Assembly (NCBI GenBank): GCA_038562555.1
Contig: JBCFBK010000057.1
Location: 1 to 32,899 of the forward strand
DNA length: 32,899 nucleotides
Source: JBCFBK01 sp038562555
GTDB lineage: Bacteria; Bacteroidota; Bacteroidia; Bacteroidales; Prolixibacteraceae
Reading direction: 5' to 3'
Part shown: piece by piece, positions 23,808 through 32,574 of the stretch
Layout of the letters: each line of letters starts with the position of its first letter
Position numbering within the stretch: the first letter of the stretch is position 1
Notes under the pieces: generated by a model
The model's database searches: none
Told to the model about the DNA's origin: nothing
The model's input: the letters and a program-made list of their open reading frames with translations, nothing else
Position numbers and translations under genes: made by a program

Positions 23808-24926
23808 TTGAAAACGTTCTCTGAATTAGGCATTTCCGAGGCTTTTATAAAAGCCCTCGATGAATTAAAAATTGTAACTCCGACCCCGATACAAATAAAA
23901 TCCATACCGTTTTTACTTGAAAAAGGAACTGACTTTATCGGTCAGGCTCCAACCGGCACCGGGAAAACCGCTGCTTTTGGGCTCCCCCTCCTGCATGCTG
24001 TTAATCCCGGCTCAGATAAGGTCCAGGCCTTGATTCTGACTCCTACCCGCGAACTGGGACAACAAATTGCAAAACAATTGTTCCGTTTTACCAAATACGC
24101 CGACAAGAAAATCTTCGTTGAATGCGTATACGGCGGGGCACACATCGAAGAACAAATAAGGGCCCTGTCGCGCCCGACGCATATTGTGGTGGCTACTCCC
24201 GGCCGTCTGATCGACCTGTTGGAACGTAAAGCGGTCAGCCTGAACCATGTTAAAACGATTGTACTGGATGAGGCCGACGAAATGCTCAGCATGGGCTTCA
24301 AAGCCGAACTGACACAGGTTTTAAACCAGACTGCCGGCAGCCGGCATACCTGGTTATTCTCGGCAACCATGCCCCAGGAGATCAAAACAATTATAAAGAC
24401 CTACCTGGCCGCTGATGCTTTCAGGATTATCCTTGACAGCTCTGAAGTGATCAACAAGAAAATCGAACACCAGTACGTGACCTGCGATGCAAAAGATAAA
24501 ATGGCCGTACTGTTTAGCTTTCTGAGATCGCAGGCGAAAAACCGGGGGATTATTTTTTGCCGGACAAAGGCCGGAGCCAGGGAACTGGTTGTTCAGTTAA
24601 CCGAAAAGAAATATACTGCCGATGCCTTACAGGGCGATATGCTTCAAAAAGAACGCGACAAGGTCATGCGGGCCTTTAAAAAAGAAAAACTACAGATCCT
24701 GGTTGCAACCGACATTGCAGCCCGCGGGCTGGATATCGACAACCTGGCATATGTTGTGCATTTTCAAATACCGGAACGGGTAGATTATTACACGCACCGG
24801 AGCGGGCGGACAGCCCGGGCCGGAAATACAGGCATATCATTGAGTTTTATCACCAAAGACGAACTTCCGGAACTCAAAACGATCGAGCGGACGCTGGGCA
24901 TCCGAATAAGGAATACCTGCCATTGA
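23808..24926 (+). CDS. DEAD-box ATP-dependent RNA helicase, core only
   Basis: A 372-residue DEAD-box helicase starting at TTG (no in-frame ATG fits; the product MKTFSELGISEAFIKAL matches family starts). Motifs in order: Q motif TPTPIQ (25-30), Walker A APTGTGKT (47-54), PTRELGQQ, TPGR, DEAD (154-157), SAT (185-187), a domain-2 GIIFCRTKAGARELV, ATDIAARGLDID and HRSGRTARAG. The protein ends almost immediately after the core (TLGIRIRNTCH) and lacks the basic C-terminal tail common in RhlE/CsdA-like helicases. Such enzymes unwind RNA in ribosome assembly, decay or cold adaptation. It is convergent with the VOC gene, 29 bases away, and divergent from the Fic gene. The exact subfamily cannot be given. 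Confidence 0.93.
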   Translation: MKTFSELGISEAFIKALDELKIVTPTPIQIKSIPFLLEKGTDFIGQAPTGTGKTAAFGLPLLHAVNPGSDKVQALILTPTRELGQQIAKQLFRFTKYADKKIFVECVYGGAHIEEQIRALSRPTHIVVATPGRLIDLLERKAVSLNHVKTIVLDEADEMLSMGFKAELTQVLNQTAGSRHTWLFSATMPQEIKTIIKTYLAADAFRIILDSSEVINKKIEHQYVTCDAKDKMAVLFSFLRSQAKNRGIIFCRTKAGARELVVQLTEKKYTADALQGDMLQKERDKVMRAFKKEKLQILVATDIAARGLDIDNLAYVVHFQIPERVDYYTHRSGRTARAGNTGISLSFITKDELPELKTIERTLGIRIRNTCH

Positions 24927-24927
24927 C

Positions 24928-24944
24928 AAAAAAACGCGGTCGCG
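24928..24944 (-). terminator. Weak intrinsic terminator at the end of the lipid-type operon
   Basis: On the minus strand a short GC-rich inverted repeat (CGCG-N2-CGCG, 24935-24944) is followed by seven T (24934-24928). The usable stem is only about three base pairs, so it is marginal, but its placement just after the VOC stop codon at 24956 is as expected. Confidence 0.3.
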
Positions 24945-24955
24945 AAAAAGCCTGA

Positions 24956-26011
24956 TCAGTCTTTGACCCGGCTAAACTGCAGGGTCTTTACCATCAGGTC
25001 GGGCAACGATTTCTTCGGATTTCTTCCTTTCAGCTTCAGGTACCAGCCCAGCTTTTCAATGATGGGAAGCTTATGGGTTTCCACAAACTCGATGGGTGTA
25101 CCGTCGGGATCGGAAATATAGGAAAAGTGACCGGCTGCCGAACCCATATCGAAACTGTCGGCGCTGTTTACGGTAAACGGAAATCCCTTTTGTTCGCATT
25201 CAGCTTTCAGGTGTTCCATGCCCACAATATCAAAACACAGGTGAATGTATCCCAGTTCACCCCAGATGCGATCCTGGTAAATTTTCCGGGGTACCCGTTC
25301 CAAAGGCTGTACGAGTTCAATCTGCGTGGGTCCCAGGAGTTTGCTGAAGGGCCCGGTCCGCGGTTTGTGCTTCAGCAAAACCCGCCGATAGGTTTCATTT
25401 CCGCCGGGCAGCACGGCAAAGTCGGCAAAGCTTCCGGTTTCATCATAAACGACCTGGTCGTACCGGAGAATCCCGGCATACACCTCTTTCGCCTGTTCAA
25501 TATCCGACACGCCGATCACGGTTCCGGCCACACCACCAGTGGGCGATTTCTGCTTCATGAAATGCACCGGTTCTTCAACGACCTCAAAAATATTAGTGTA
25601 AGGATCTTTCAGATAGTAGTGCAAATGTCCCTGCGGATCCCGGCTCAATTCACCCAGCAGGTTTACACCCAGTTCCTGATGCATCCGGAACGCCTTTTCG
25701 ACATTCCGGCACTTCATCTTACAGATGTAAATCCCGCAATCGCCCAGGCGCACGTCAAAAACAGGCGGTTTAGGCGTCAATTGGGTATGCTGCCAGATTT
25801 CGAATCCCCCTCCCCCTTCCATGTTCATGGCCAGCGCGGCATAACGGGCGCATTCTTTTCCGTTGGTATAATGCAACATGAGTCTGGCAACAGCTGTATC
25901 TTCAAAAACGCGAATATCCATTCCGAAGACGCTCCGATACCATTTCCACGCCTCCCGGGCGTTTTGCAGACCGATGCCGATTTGTTGAATGCCGCAGATA
26001 TTTTTCTCCAT
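24956..26011 (-). CDS. Two-module VOC-superfamily (glyoxalase/dioxygenase-like) protein
   Basis: A 351-residue protein of two vicinal-oxygen-chelate modules. The first begins GIQQIGIGLQNAREAWKWYRSVFGMDI and ends HLHYYLKDPYTNIFEVVEE; the second begins GGVAGTVIGVSDIEQAKEVYAGIL and ends GHFSYISDPDGTPIEFVETHK. Strand-end His and Glu residues (GYIHLCFDI, IEFVE) could bind a metal as in 4-hydroxyphenylpyruvate or extradiol dioxygenases, but no specific substrate can be read. The frame extends 48 residues further upstream with an untypical sequence overlapping the SDR gene; the ATG at 26011 (MEKNICGIQQIG) fits the domain start and lies 5 bases after the SDR stop. It is the last gene of a long leftward unit. 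Confidence 0.85.
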   Translation of the reverse strand: MEKNICGIQQIGIGLQNAREAWKWYRSVFGMDIRVFEDTAVARLMLHYTNGKECARYAALAMNMEGGGGFEIWQHTQLTPKPPVFDVRLGDCGIYICKMKCRNVEKAFRMHQELGVNLLGELSRDPQGHLHYYLKDPYTNIFEVVEEPVHFMKQKSPTGGVAGTVIGVSDIEQAKEVYAGILRYDQVVYDETGSFADFAVLPGGNETYRRVLLKHKPRTGPFSKLLGPTQIELVQPLERVPRKIYQDRIWGELGYIHLCFDIVGMEHLKAECEQKGFPFTVNSADSFDMGSAAGHFSYISDPDGTPIEFVETHKLPIIEKLGWYLKLKGRNPKKSLPDLMVKTLQFSRVKD

Positions 26012-26016
26012 GGTGG

Positions 26017-26811
26017 TTAGTTTTTGATTTTTGCAATGATCCGGTAATACAGGGCAGGCAGAAAACGCCTGATATAAACCATCAGAATTTCCTTTTGTCC
26101 GACCAGCAGCTCTTTCCGGTCTTTCTTTATGGCCCTGACGATTTTCGCAGCGCATACATCAGCGTCCATGCCGTTTGCCTGGCCTGCGTCCATCTGGTTA
26201 TAGGCTGAACCATTTTTTGTGATCGCGTTCACCGATATATTCGTTTTAATCCTTCCCGGCGAAACAATGGTCACCCGGATCTGGTCGTTCACCAGTTCAG
26301 CGCGCAGCGATTCGAAATAGCCCTGTACAGCATGCTTCGATGCCGCGTAGGCAGTTCGCATGGCAACGCCGAATTTTCCCGATATACTGCTGATCACAAC
26401 CAGGTGACCCGAGCCCTTTTCAAGCATATGCGGCAAAACCAGTTTGGTTAAGGCGATTACACTGAAAAAATTAAGCTCCATGATGGTGCGGTCAATCTCG
26501 AGCGGCGTTTCTTTAGCGAGCGAACGCTGGCTTCGTCCCGCGTTGTTGATGAGCAGGTCAATCCGCCCGGTTTGGCTCAGTACCGCCTTTACAGCCGTTT
26601 CCCGTTCAGCCTCGTTTAACAGGTCGAGCGGTTGAACCAGGCAACCCGGGGTAAGCTCCAGGCACTTTGTCTTAACCTGCTCCAGCCGTTCGTGGTTTCG
26701 CGCCGAAAGAACCAGAAAGGCTCCTTCGCGCGCAAAGGCATAGGCCAGCGCTTCACCGATGCCCGATGAGGCGCCTGTAATCCAGACAATTTTACCCCTG
26801 AAATCTTTCAT
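26017..26811 (-). CDS. Classical short-chain dehydrogenase/reductase
   Basis: A 264-residue SDR with cofactor motif TGASSGIG (residues 12-19), the NNAG motif (LLINNAGRS), catalytic Ser in VVISSISGKFG and the YAASK catalytic Tyr-Lys pair. It then has PGRIKTNIS, which is typical of the DltE/short-chain ketoreductase-like branch often assigned to lipid or acyl substrates. A C-terminal hydrophobic and basic stretch (YIRRFLPALYYRIIAKIKN) may sit on the membrane. The ATG at 26811 (MKDFRGKIVWITGASSG) is preferred to the upstream one at 26865, which would add an 18-residue leader overlapping the DUF5686 spacer. Substrate unknown. Confidence 0.9.
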   Translation of the reverse strand: MKDFRGKIVWITGASSGIGEALAYAFAREGAFLVLSARNHERLEQVKTKCLELTPGCLVQPLDLLNEAERETAVKAVLSQTGRIDLLINNAGRSQRSLAKETPLEIDRTIMELNFFSVIALTKLVLPHMLEKGSGHLVVISSISGKFGVAMRTAYAASKHAVQGYFESLRAELVNDQIRVTIVSPGRIKTNISVNAITKNGSAYNQMDAGQANGMDADVCAAKIVRAIKKDRKELLVGQKEILMVYIRRFLPALYYRIIAKIKN

Positions 26812-26865
26812 ATTTAAGCTGTAAAAAAATAAATGTAACAGTTTATCGCCAAACCGGCAAATCAA

Positions 26866-29313
26866 TCAAAAGCTCATTTCGGCCCGGAACCGGAATCCGC
26901 TGTTATCGGTAAAGTCACGGTTCATATAGGTACCACCCAACTGGTGCACGTATTCGGCCCGCAATACTTTGAAAATATTGGTGATCCCGACGCCGATTTC
27001 CATATAAGGCGTCTTAAATTCGTTTCTGTAATAATCCGGCAGATCAAACACGCCTTTGTAGGAACTCCCCAGCTTACCGTAGTGGGCTTTGAATGAAACG
27101 GTCTCGCGCAGCTTCATTTTCTTCACCACCGGAATGCGGTTCAGGATTACACCGCCGCCGTTAAAATGCAGATGCGTGTTCGTGTACAGGTTGTGGGCGA
27201 ACGAAGCGAAATGCAGCAGGTTAAAGCGATCTTTGGAGTACCCCAGCGACATGGATCCCACGGGCTGGTCGAGCAGGTCGTAAGGCGCTTTTCCGGTGAG
27301 GTAACCGGCATTAAAGATGTAATTCATAAAGATCTGGCCCATATTGATCCGGCCTTGCATAGAGCCGTGCACCTGGGCATACAGGCCGGCATCGTTCATG
27401 CTCCCGCCCGGCAGCAGCGTTTGTCCGATATCCAGGCTCAGGTTAACCACCGGAATTGGATTCACATAATAAACCCGGTCAAAATAGTACTGGTCGTAAT
27501 GCTGCCCGAACGTAAACCGGAAATTCGTTAAAACCCCGTAGTTTTTGTATTGGCCATATTTCGTGTCGCCCTTTGTAAAGCGAACGTCAGGCGTGCTTTC
27601 GTTCTGTAACAGATAAGGCGATACTTCGATTTGCGTTCCGTTCGGAGAATTGTACTGCGCCCGGAATTCAAAGCTCTTTTCTTCTTTCAGATAAGGATTT
27701 CGTTCCCGGCCGGTAAAGATGGCGATAAAGTTCCCGGTGCCCCGGTAGTTTGGGTTGTTCTTGATAAAGCGCAGAAATTTGTCCTGCGATACCACCAGGT
27801 AATCGTTCGAATAGTTAAACCTGAACACAAACTTGTCGGTTTCGAGCGGCTGGTAGACCAGGTTTCCACCATATTTGAATTCGTCACTATTCGTGCCATA
27901 CCCCAGAAAGCCGCCAACCGAAACATGCTTCGACATTTTTTCACTGGTTCGCAACGGCAACGTAAAGCGCTTTCCTTCGATGGTATTGGTACTGTAGATA
28001 TCAAAAACAGGTCCAATATCGATTTTCCCCGCGTTCACATAACTGCTGAGCACCACGCCCCCAACCGCATCGATCCCTTTTATCACATCGTGTTCCTTTA
28101 ACTTGTCTACCCGCGAATACGGATCGGCTTCGGGTTGCTGCGCCCTAAACTCCGGCTGACTTTTCCACATGTTGGCTTTGACCGTGTTTAACCGTGCCGC
28201 CGTCGAATAGCGGGTTGTCTTGTTGATGAGCCAGTTCCCTTGCGTTACATGGTCCATCCGTTTGGAACTGTAGCCGGAAACAGAATCTTTATTGACCGTA
28301 AGCGCCAGATTGATCGCGATTCGTTGTTCATTGTAAAACCTTTTGCCATCGGGTCGTTTCGCATAAGCAACATGGCTTTCAAAACCATTTACGAAATTCA
28401 GATTTGCTTCCTGCGGAATGTAAGCATTGATGCTGACCAGGGCGAACGTGCTGTCTTCGACGGTAAAATTGCCCGAAAACAACTGGTTGTATTTGTTCTT
28501 TGGCGCAAATGAAAACTTAAAGTATTTTGTATTGTCAACCTCGGTACTGTCGTTCAGGTAGAGGTTATAGTACGGCATGGCGCCGTTGCTCAGCGGCGAA
28601 ATAAAACCGCGGTCGAGGATAAAGATCTGATCTTTGTAGAAATCCAGGTCGACCACGACATTCTTCAGGATAACAGTTTCGAACGCCTGGTTCAGGCGGG
28701 GGAAAATACTGTTCTTCCGCTGATAGACCACCCGGGAGCTGTCGGTTGTGACATCCTGTCCCCGTTCGGCCAGATATACCGGAGAAAACCGTAACTCCTG
28801 CCCGTCCATCTTCATTGTCACATCTTCCAGGTTGCCGAACGAACGAATGATCCTGGAGGTCGTGTCGACGGCAATATAGACCGTGGTCATTTCCATGGTT
28901 TTATAGTTCCTGAACCCGAGAACCTCCTCCCGGTTCTCCTTTTTGTGCCGGAGAATCTCGTTAAAGATCACTTTGGCACGCGGAATTTCAGGCTTTATCG
29001 TCACTTCTCCGATTTCCCTGACATCCTCTTTCAATGAAACGGTAAGCTGATTATTACCGTTCTTATTTATCGGTATTTCTTCCGGCACATAACCGACCGA
29101 TGATACGGCAAGGGTATCCTTTGCCGGTGATGCTATTTTAAACCAGCCCCTCACATCGGTCATGGTGCCCTGCTGGGTGCCCTTGATCCAGACGTTCACA
29201 TAGGGAAGCGCTTCACCGGTGGCCGCATCTTTCACATAACCCGACACCTCCTGCGCTAAAGCGCCAGAACCGGCAACCGCCAGCAAAACAATTATAACAA
29301 ATCGAACTAACAT
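26866..29313 (-). CDS. DUF5686 outer-membrane protein with carboxypeptidase-regulatory-like domain
   Basis: An 815-residue outer-membrane protein. A signal peptide (cleavage likely after ALA, residue 20) is followed by a CarboxypepD_reg-like beta domain (22-105: EVSGYVKDAATGEALPYVNVWIKGTQQG..., VSSVGYVPEEIPI). The DUF5686 region then follows, with PRAKVIFNEILRHKKENREE, a middle domain and a long run of beta-hairpin-like segments from about residue 420. The chain ends in an aromatic strand (RFRAEMSF), the usual outer-membrane signature. This protein class is abundant in Bacteroidota but its function is not established. It starts 10 bases after the CDP-alcohol phosphatidyltransferase gene, so it belongs to the same transcription unit as lipid-head-group enzymes, hinting at a role in envelope lipid or surface assembly (inference). 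Confidence 0.9.
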   Translation of the reverse strand: MLVRFVIIVLLAVAGSGALAQEVSGYVKDAATGEALPYVNVWIKGTQQGTMTDVRGWFKIASPAKDTLAVSSVGYVPEEIPINKNGNNQLTVSLKEDVREIGEVTIKPEIPRAKVIFNEILRHKKENREEVLGFRNYKTMEMTTVYIAVDTTSRIIRSFGNLEDVTMKMDGQELRFSPVYLAERGQDVTTDSSRVVYQRKNSIFPRLNQAFETVILKNVVVDLDFYKDQIFILDRGFISPLSNGAMPYYNLYLNDSTEVDNTKYFKFSFAPKNKYNQLFSGNFTVEDSTFALVSINAYIPQEANLNFVNGFESHVAYAKRPDGKRFYNEQRIAINLALTVNKDSVSGYSSKRMDHVTQGNWLINKTTRYSTAARLNTVKANMWKSQPEFRAQQPEADPYSRVDKLKEHDVIKGIDAVGGVVLSSYVNAGKIDIGPVFDIYSTNTIEGKRFTLPLRTSEKMSKHVSVGGFLGYGTNSDEFKYGGNLVYQPLETDKFVFRFNYSNDYLVVSQDKFLRFIKNNPNYRGTGNFIAIFTGRERNPYLKEEKSFEFRAQYNSPNGTQIEVSPYLLQNESTPDVRFTKGDTKYGQYKNYGVLTNFRFTFGQHYDQYYFDRVYYVNPIPVVNLSLDIGQTLLPGGSMNDAGLYAQVHGSMQGRINMGQIFMNYIFNAGYLTGKAPYDLLDQPVGSMSLGYSKDRFNLLHFASFAHNLYTNTHLHFNGGGVILNRIPVVKKMKLRETVSFKAHYGKLGSSYKGVFDLPDYYRNEFKTPYMEIGVGITNIFKVLRAEYVHQLGGTYMNRDFTDNSGFRFRAEMSF

Positions 29314-29323
29314 CAGCTATAAA

Positions 29324-29920
29324 TCAATAATTGCTCTTTTGCTTTTTCAAGAGCCAGTAAAGGCCCTTCACCCCTATTTTGATATCATCAAGACGGAGCA
29401 ATACAAAAATTTTCTCGATATAGGCAATTACTCCCCAACCTACGGCCAGGTAATACATCCAGGGATAAAACCCGAAGACAAACAGCACAAAGAAGAAGAT
29501 ACTCTGAATGTATCCGGCCGACACGGCTGAATACAGGTGCAGTCCTGGTATTTTACCGAAGCGGAAAAACGAGACGAAGTAACTCAGAATAAATACGGTC
29601 AGAAACAGGTACAGGATCCAGGCGTGAGGCTCGATCTCCGTCCATTTAAACAGAAACAGGCCCAGCAAAGCCATGGCATAGGTGCAGATATCGGCCAGGT
29701 TGTCGAGGGCGGCACCAAAATTGGTTTGCAGTTTAAAGTAGCGGGCAATGTTACCATCGAGTACGTCACTCACCAAACTGATGCACAAAAGAATTACAAA
29801 TCCCTTTTCCTGTCCGGTCAGGGCAAAATACAGAATGACCGGAAATACCAGCAGCCGGTAAAGGCTGATCAGATTAGGCACATTCAGAATATTCTCGCCT
29901 TTAACGATAATCCTCTTCAT
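29324..29920 (-). CDS. CDP-alcohol phosphatidyltransferase
   Basis: A 198-residue integral membrane enzyme with the complete family signature D52-x2-D55-G56-x2-A59-R60-x8-G69-x3-D73-x3-D77 and about six hydrophobic helices. It transfers a phospholipid or other CDP-activated moiety to an alcohol (glycerol phosphate, serine, inositol or inositol phosphate in known members). The substrate cannot be inferred from the motif. It lies 43 bases after the acyl-reductase-like gene and 10 bases before the DUF5686 gene. The CdsA-like gene upstream in the same unit would supply a CDP-lipid. A role in inositol-lipid synthesis is conceivable given the nearby inositol catabolic operon, but it is not supported by any residue I can point to. 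Confidence 0.9.
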   Translation of the reverse strand: MKRIIVKGENILNVPNLISLYRLLVFPVILYFALTGQEKGFVILLCISLVSDVLDGNIARYFKLQTNFGAALDNLADICTYAMALLGLFLFKWTEIEPHAWILYLFLTVFILSYFVSFFRFGKIPGLHLYSAVSAGYIQSIFFFVLFVFGFYPWMYYLAVGWGVIAYIEKIFVLLRLDDIKIGVKGLYWLLKKQKSNY

Positions 29921-29963
29921 TTTCTTTACTATTAATTGATTACAGATTGTAAAATGAGTTTGA

Positions 29964-31073
29964 TCAGGAAGCTGAATTATAAACGCTGCTTTTCTTTTCC
30001 GAAAGATTATTTATAAAATAGGCCAGCATCCGGTACACCGACTCTTCGTCCGGCTGGTTCCCGTCCGACAAAATAACGCGGTCCAGGTTTTTGGTATCGA
30101 ACAGGATATTGGTATCCGTGTAGCTGCTGGTGAACGACATGCCGATTGAAATGATCCGTTCAAAAGAGTTCATATCTACCTTCGAGAGCGATTTGTCGGG
30201 GATAATCGTGACCGGCAGCAATTTGCTCAGGCTGTTCAAAATATGGCTGTTTTTAACCGCATTCCGGGCAATAAAATTCATGATCACAGGCAACTCCTGA
30301 ACCTCCAAAACTCTTAACAAATAGCTGATCACCGTATCGATCGGGATCAGGTTTTGGGTGGAATCGGGGTCAACTTTGACGCGAATTGTCCGGTTGGGAT
30401 ACCGGTACGTCAGGCTGTATATCCTTTTCGCAAAATCAAAAATACCATAGTCTGTTTTTGTGACTCCTGTTCTATTGTTCCCCACCACCTGCGACAAGCG
30501 TATGATATGACCGTTAAGTTGGTGCTCGTCGATGAATTTTTTCACGACATTTTCGGCAAAGCGCTTCGACTGCTCATAATAGTTCCGGAAGGCCGTGATA
30601 TCCTCATTTTCGTAAAATGTTTCCCTGAACGGTCCGGTTATATTCCCGCATGAATAAGCCGTGCTGATGAAAAAGAAGCGCGAGTTTTTGGTGGCCTGTT
30701 TTGAAAAGATATTCAGGGAATTTTCGACACCGTTGATATTGGTCCTGAAAATTTCGTCCTTCGATTTCAAATCATATTTCAGGCTGGCGGCAAAATGAAA
30801 GTATTCCGCGTCAACGCTGAAAATCTCTTCCAGCTTTTTTGCGGGGATGGAAAAATCTTCACTAAACAGGTTGTAGGGATATATTTTAAGATTCTCCGGC
30901 TTGCTGTATTCACCATCATTAATTTCAGCCAATGCGTCGTTCATCCTGTCGTGTGCCGAATATTTATGATTTCCCCTCACCAACGCAATCACTTCATAAT
31001 TCCGGTTAAGCAGTTCATTGATGAAATTAGAGGCTACATAGCCATTGGCTCCGTTAATAATTATTCTCTTCAT
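29964..31073 (-). CDS. Extended SDR, acyl-CoA/thioester-reductase-like (NAD_binding_4)
   Basis: A 369-residue extended SDR. The N-terminal Rossmann motif is NGANGYVASNFI (residues 7-18), with the second strand EVIALVRG. The middle has FHFAASLKYDLKSKDEIFRTNINGVENSLN, and the catalytic pair is YYEQSK (Tyr-x3-Lys). The overall pattern resembles NAD_binding_4 proteins (fatty acyl-CoA reductase, carboxylic-acid reductase and thioester-reductase domains) more than sugar epimerases; both remain possible. If it reduces an acyl thioester, it could provide an alcohol or aldehyde lipid precursor for the neighbouring kinase and transferase. It lies 53 bases after the kinase-like gene. Confidence 0.78.
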   Translation of the reverse strand: MKRIIINGANGYVASNFINELLNRNYEVIALVRGNHKYSAHDRMNDALAEINDGEYSKPENLKIYPYNLFSEDFSIPAKKLEEIFSVDAEYFHFAASLKYDLKSKDEIFRTNINGVENSLNIFSKQATKNSRFFFISTAYSCGNITGPFRETFYENEDITAFRNYYEQSKRFAENVVKKFIDEHQLNGHIIRLSQVVGNNRTGVTKTDYGIFDFAKRIYSLTYRYPNRTIRVKVDPDSTQNLIPIDTVISYLLRVLEVQELPVIMNFIARNAVKNSHILNSLSKLLPVTIIPDKSLSKVDMNSFERIISIGMSFTSSYTDTNILFDTKNLDRVILSDGNQPDEESVYRMLAYFINNLSEKKSSVYNSAS

Positions 31074-31126
31074 ATTTTATCGTTGTCCGTTGAATTTCTA
31101 TATGCAACTATCTGTTGTTATTTCCG

Positions 31127-31801
31127 TTACAAAAAAAGTACTAATATGAGCACAACGCCTAACGGAATGCTCAGGTTGTCTGAGCCTCTCCAGCCAATCA
31201 GCTCAGCCAGGCTACCCGTCACGGCAACCGCCACGGCCAGCCAAAAGGTCTTCAGGTCGAATACCCCCCTGTGAAAATAGAGGGCGATGAGGCTAATGAC
31301 AAAACTGGTTACCAGAAAAGCACTTGTCCCAATCACGGTTTTATTGGTTTTTATACCAAACAGTTTAATCTTACCATTGTTTTTCGTCGTACTCATACCC
31401 AGTATAGCCGCCATCGGATCGCATACGGCGAGGATGAGCATCGGAAGGATGAACAGGAACTTGTTTCCCGATAAACTGGAAATAAGAAACGTCAGGTAAA
31501 TCGAAACCGGCAGCAGGTAACTTCCCACCGATTTTCGTTCGATATCGTGAATCGATTTTAACTGCTTGCTGTATTGGGTAATAAACAGGGTAATGAAAAA
31601 GATGGCGGCCAAAATAAGGACGTACCAGTGTGAGCTGAAAATATAAGGAAAAGGAACCGTGGCCAGCGTGGCAGTGAAGTGCGCGAATTTACGGGTGATC
31701 TCTCCTTTTATTTTCAGGCGGCGGTAATTTAATTCATTAAAAATTAAAAGGATGCTGATCCCCAGTAAATACACAAACGCTAAAACGGCTGTATTGACCA
31801 T
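31127..31801 (-). CDS. CTP-dependent lipid (polyprenol/phytol/diacylglycerol) kinase-like membrane protein
   Basis: A 224-residue polytopic protein of the DGK1/SEC59/VTE5 (dolichol and phytol kinase) type. Supporting motifs are an N-terminal RKFAHFTAT (R-K-x2-H), the segment ILAVCDPMAAILG, the loop NGKIKLFGIKTNKTVIGTSAF and the end ELIGWRGSDNLSIPL, each corresponding to a conserved block of that family, with about seven hydrophobic helices. Members use CTP to phosphorylate a lipid alcohol at a membrane. Which alcohol is used here is unknown. It is encoded 15 bases after the CdsA-like gene, so a kinase and a cytidylyltransferase would act in sequence. Confidence 0.75.
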   Translation of the reverse strand: MVNTAVLAFVYLLGISILLIFNELNYRRLKIKGEITRKFAHFTATLATVPFPYIFSSHWYVLILAAIFFITLFITQYSKQLKSIHDIERKSVGSYLLPVSIYLTFLISSLSGNKFLFILPMLILAVCDPMAAILGMSTTKNNGKIKLFGIKTNKTVIGTSAFLVTSFVISLIALYFHRGVFDLKTFWLAVAVAVTGSLAELIGWRGSDNLSIPLGVVLILVLFL

Positions 31802-31816
31802 GTTATTCCAATTGGT

Positions 31817-32545
31817 TTAAAAATTCAAAACATACACACTGAATGTCACCCAGGCTCCCCCTGCTATCAGACTGTCGAAACGGTCAAGAAAGCCGCCATG
31901 CCCGGGAATCAGGTCGCTGTAATCCTTGACGTGATATTTCCGTTTATAAAACGACGCCGCCAGGTCGCCTGCAAAAGCAAAAATCACGACTCCCGCCGCG
32001 AGCAACAACAATTTTAAAGGTGACCCGGCATACAGATCACTAAGTAAAAACGCACTGGCCATGGCTACGACAAACCCTCCGGCAAGGCCCCCAACCGTTT
32101 TATTGGGACTTATTACAGGAAATAATTTTGTTTTCCCCCACAACTGACCTGTTATCTGGCTAAAACTATCGAATATGGACAGCACCAGGAATGAAAAAAG
32201 GATTAGCTCCTCGTTTAAACCGGCAAAACGGTAAAATCCGGCCGCGAGCAAGGTAAAAACTGCAAGCGACAGGAGAAAGAAACCTTTAGGACGGTAACCG
32301 TTCATCCGGAATAACCGGTACAGTTCATAGAATCCGGCGCCGATAATCAGCATAACCAGATACTGAAAAACCTCCGGCTCAATAATAATACTGAAAAACA
32401 AGATATTGATGATGAAGAAATAGCTGATGAACTTAATGTAGCTTTTCCGGGCCACCAGCGGATCTTTCTTCCGGTTGATCACGTAAAAGGCGACACCTCC
32501 CAGCAGGAAATAAATCAGAATAATAAGATAAATTACACGAATCAT
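31817..32545 (-). CDS. CDP-diglyceride synthase (phosphatidate cytidylyltransferase)
   Basis: A 242-residue membrane enzyme with the complete CdsA signature near its C-terminus: SFYKRKYHVKDYSDLIPGHG followed by GFLDRFDS, with the conserved Lys-Arg, Lys-Asp, HGG and DRxD positions. The cytosolic loop FDSFSQITGQLWGKTKLFPVISPNKTVGGLAGG is also typical. It makes a CDP-activated lipid from a phosphatidate-like lipid and CTP. It is shorter than usual CdsA and sits beside a lipid kinase and a CDP-alcohol phosphatidyltransferase, as in the E. coli ynbAB pair, so it may be a specialized paralog rather than the housekeeping copy. I leave the symbol empty for that reason. Confidence 0.9.
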   Translation of the reverse strand: MIRVIYLIILIYFLLGGVAFYVINRKKDPLVARKSYIKFISYFFIINILFFSIIIEPEVFQYLVMLIIGAGFYELYRLFRMNGYRPKGFFLLSLAVFTLLAAGFYRFAGLNEELILFSFLVLSIFDSFSQITGQLWGKTKLFPVISPNKTVGGLAGGFVVAMASAFLLSDLYAGSPLKLLLLAAGVVIFAFAGDLAASFYKRKYHVKDYSDLIPGHGGFLDRFDSLIAGGAWVTFSVYVLNF

Positions 32546-32574
32546 AATACTTTTTACTCTTTACTATCAGTGTT

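Noticed and set aside
25073..26020. Long open frame on the plus strand (315 codons)
   Set aside because: It lies fully antisense to the VOC gene, which has clear domain repeats; the antisense product shows no recognizable motif.
29324..29920. Assignment as a phosphatidylinositol(-phosphate) synthase because of the nearby iol genes
   Set aside because: The CDP-alcohol signature does not specify the acceptor, the gene belongs to a different operon, and no inositol-phosphate synthase gene is present in the window.
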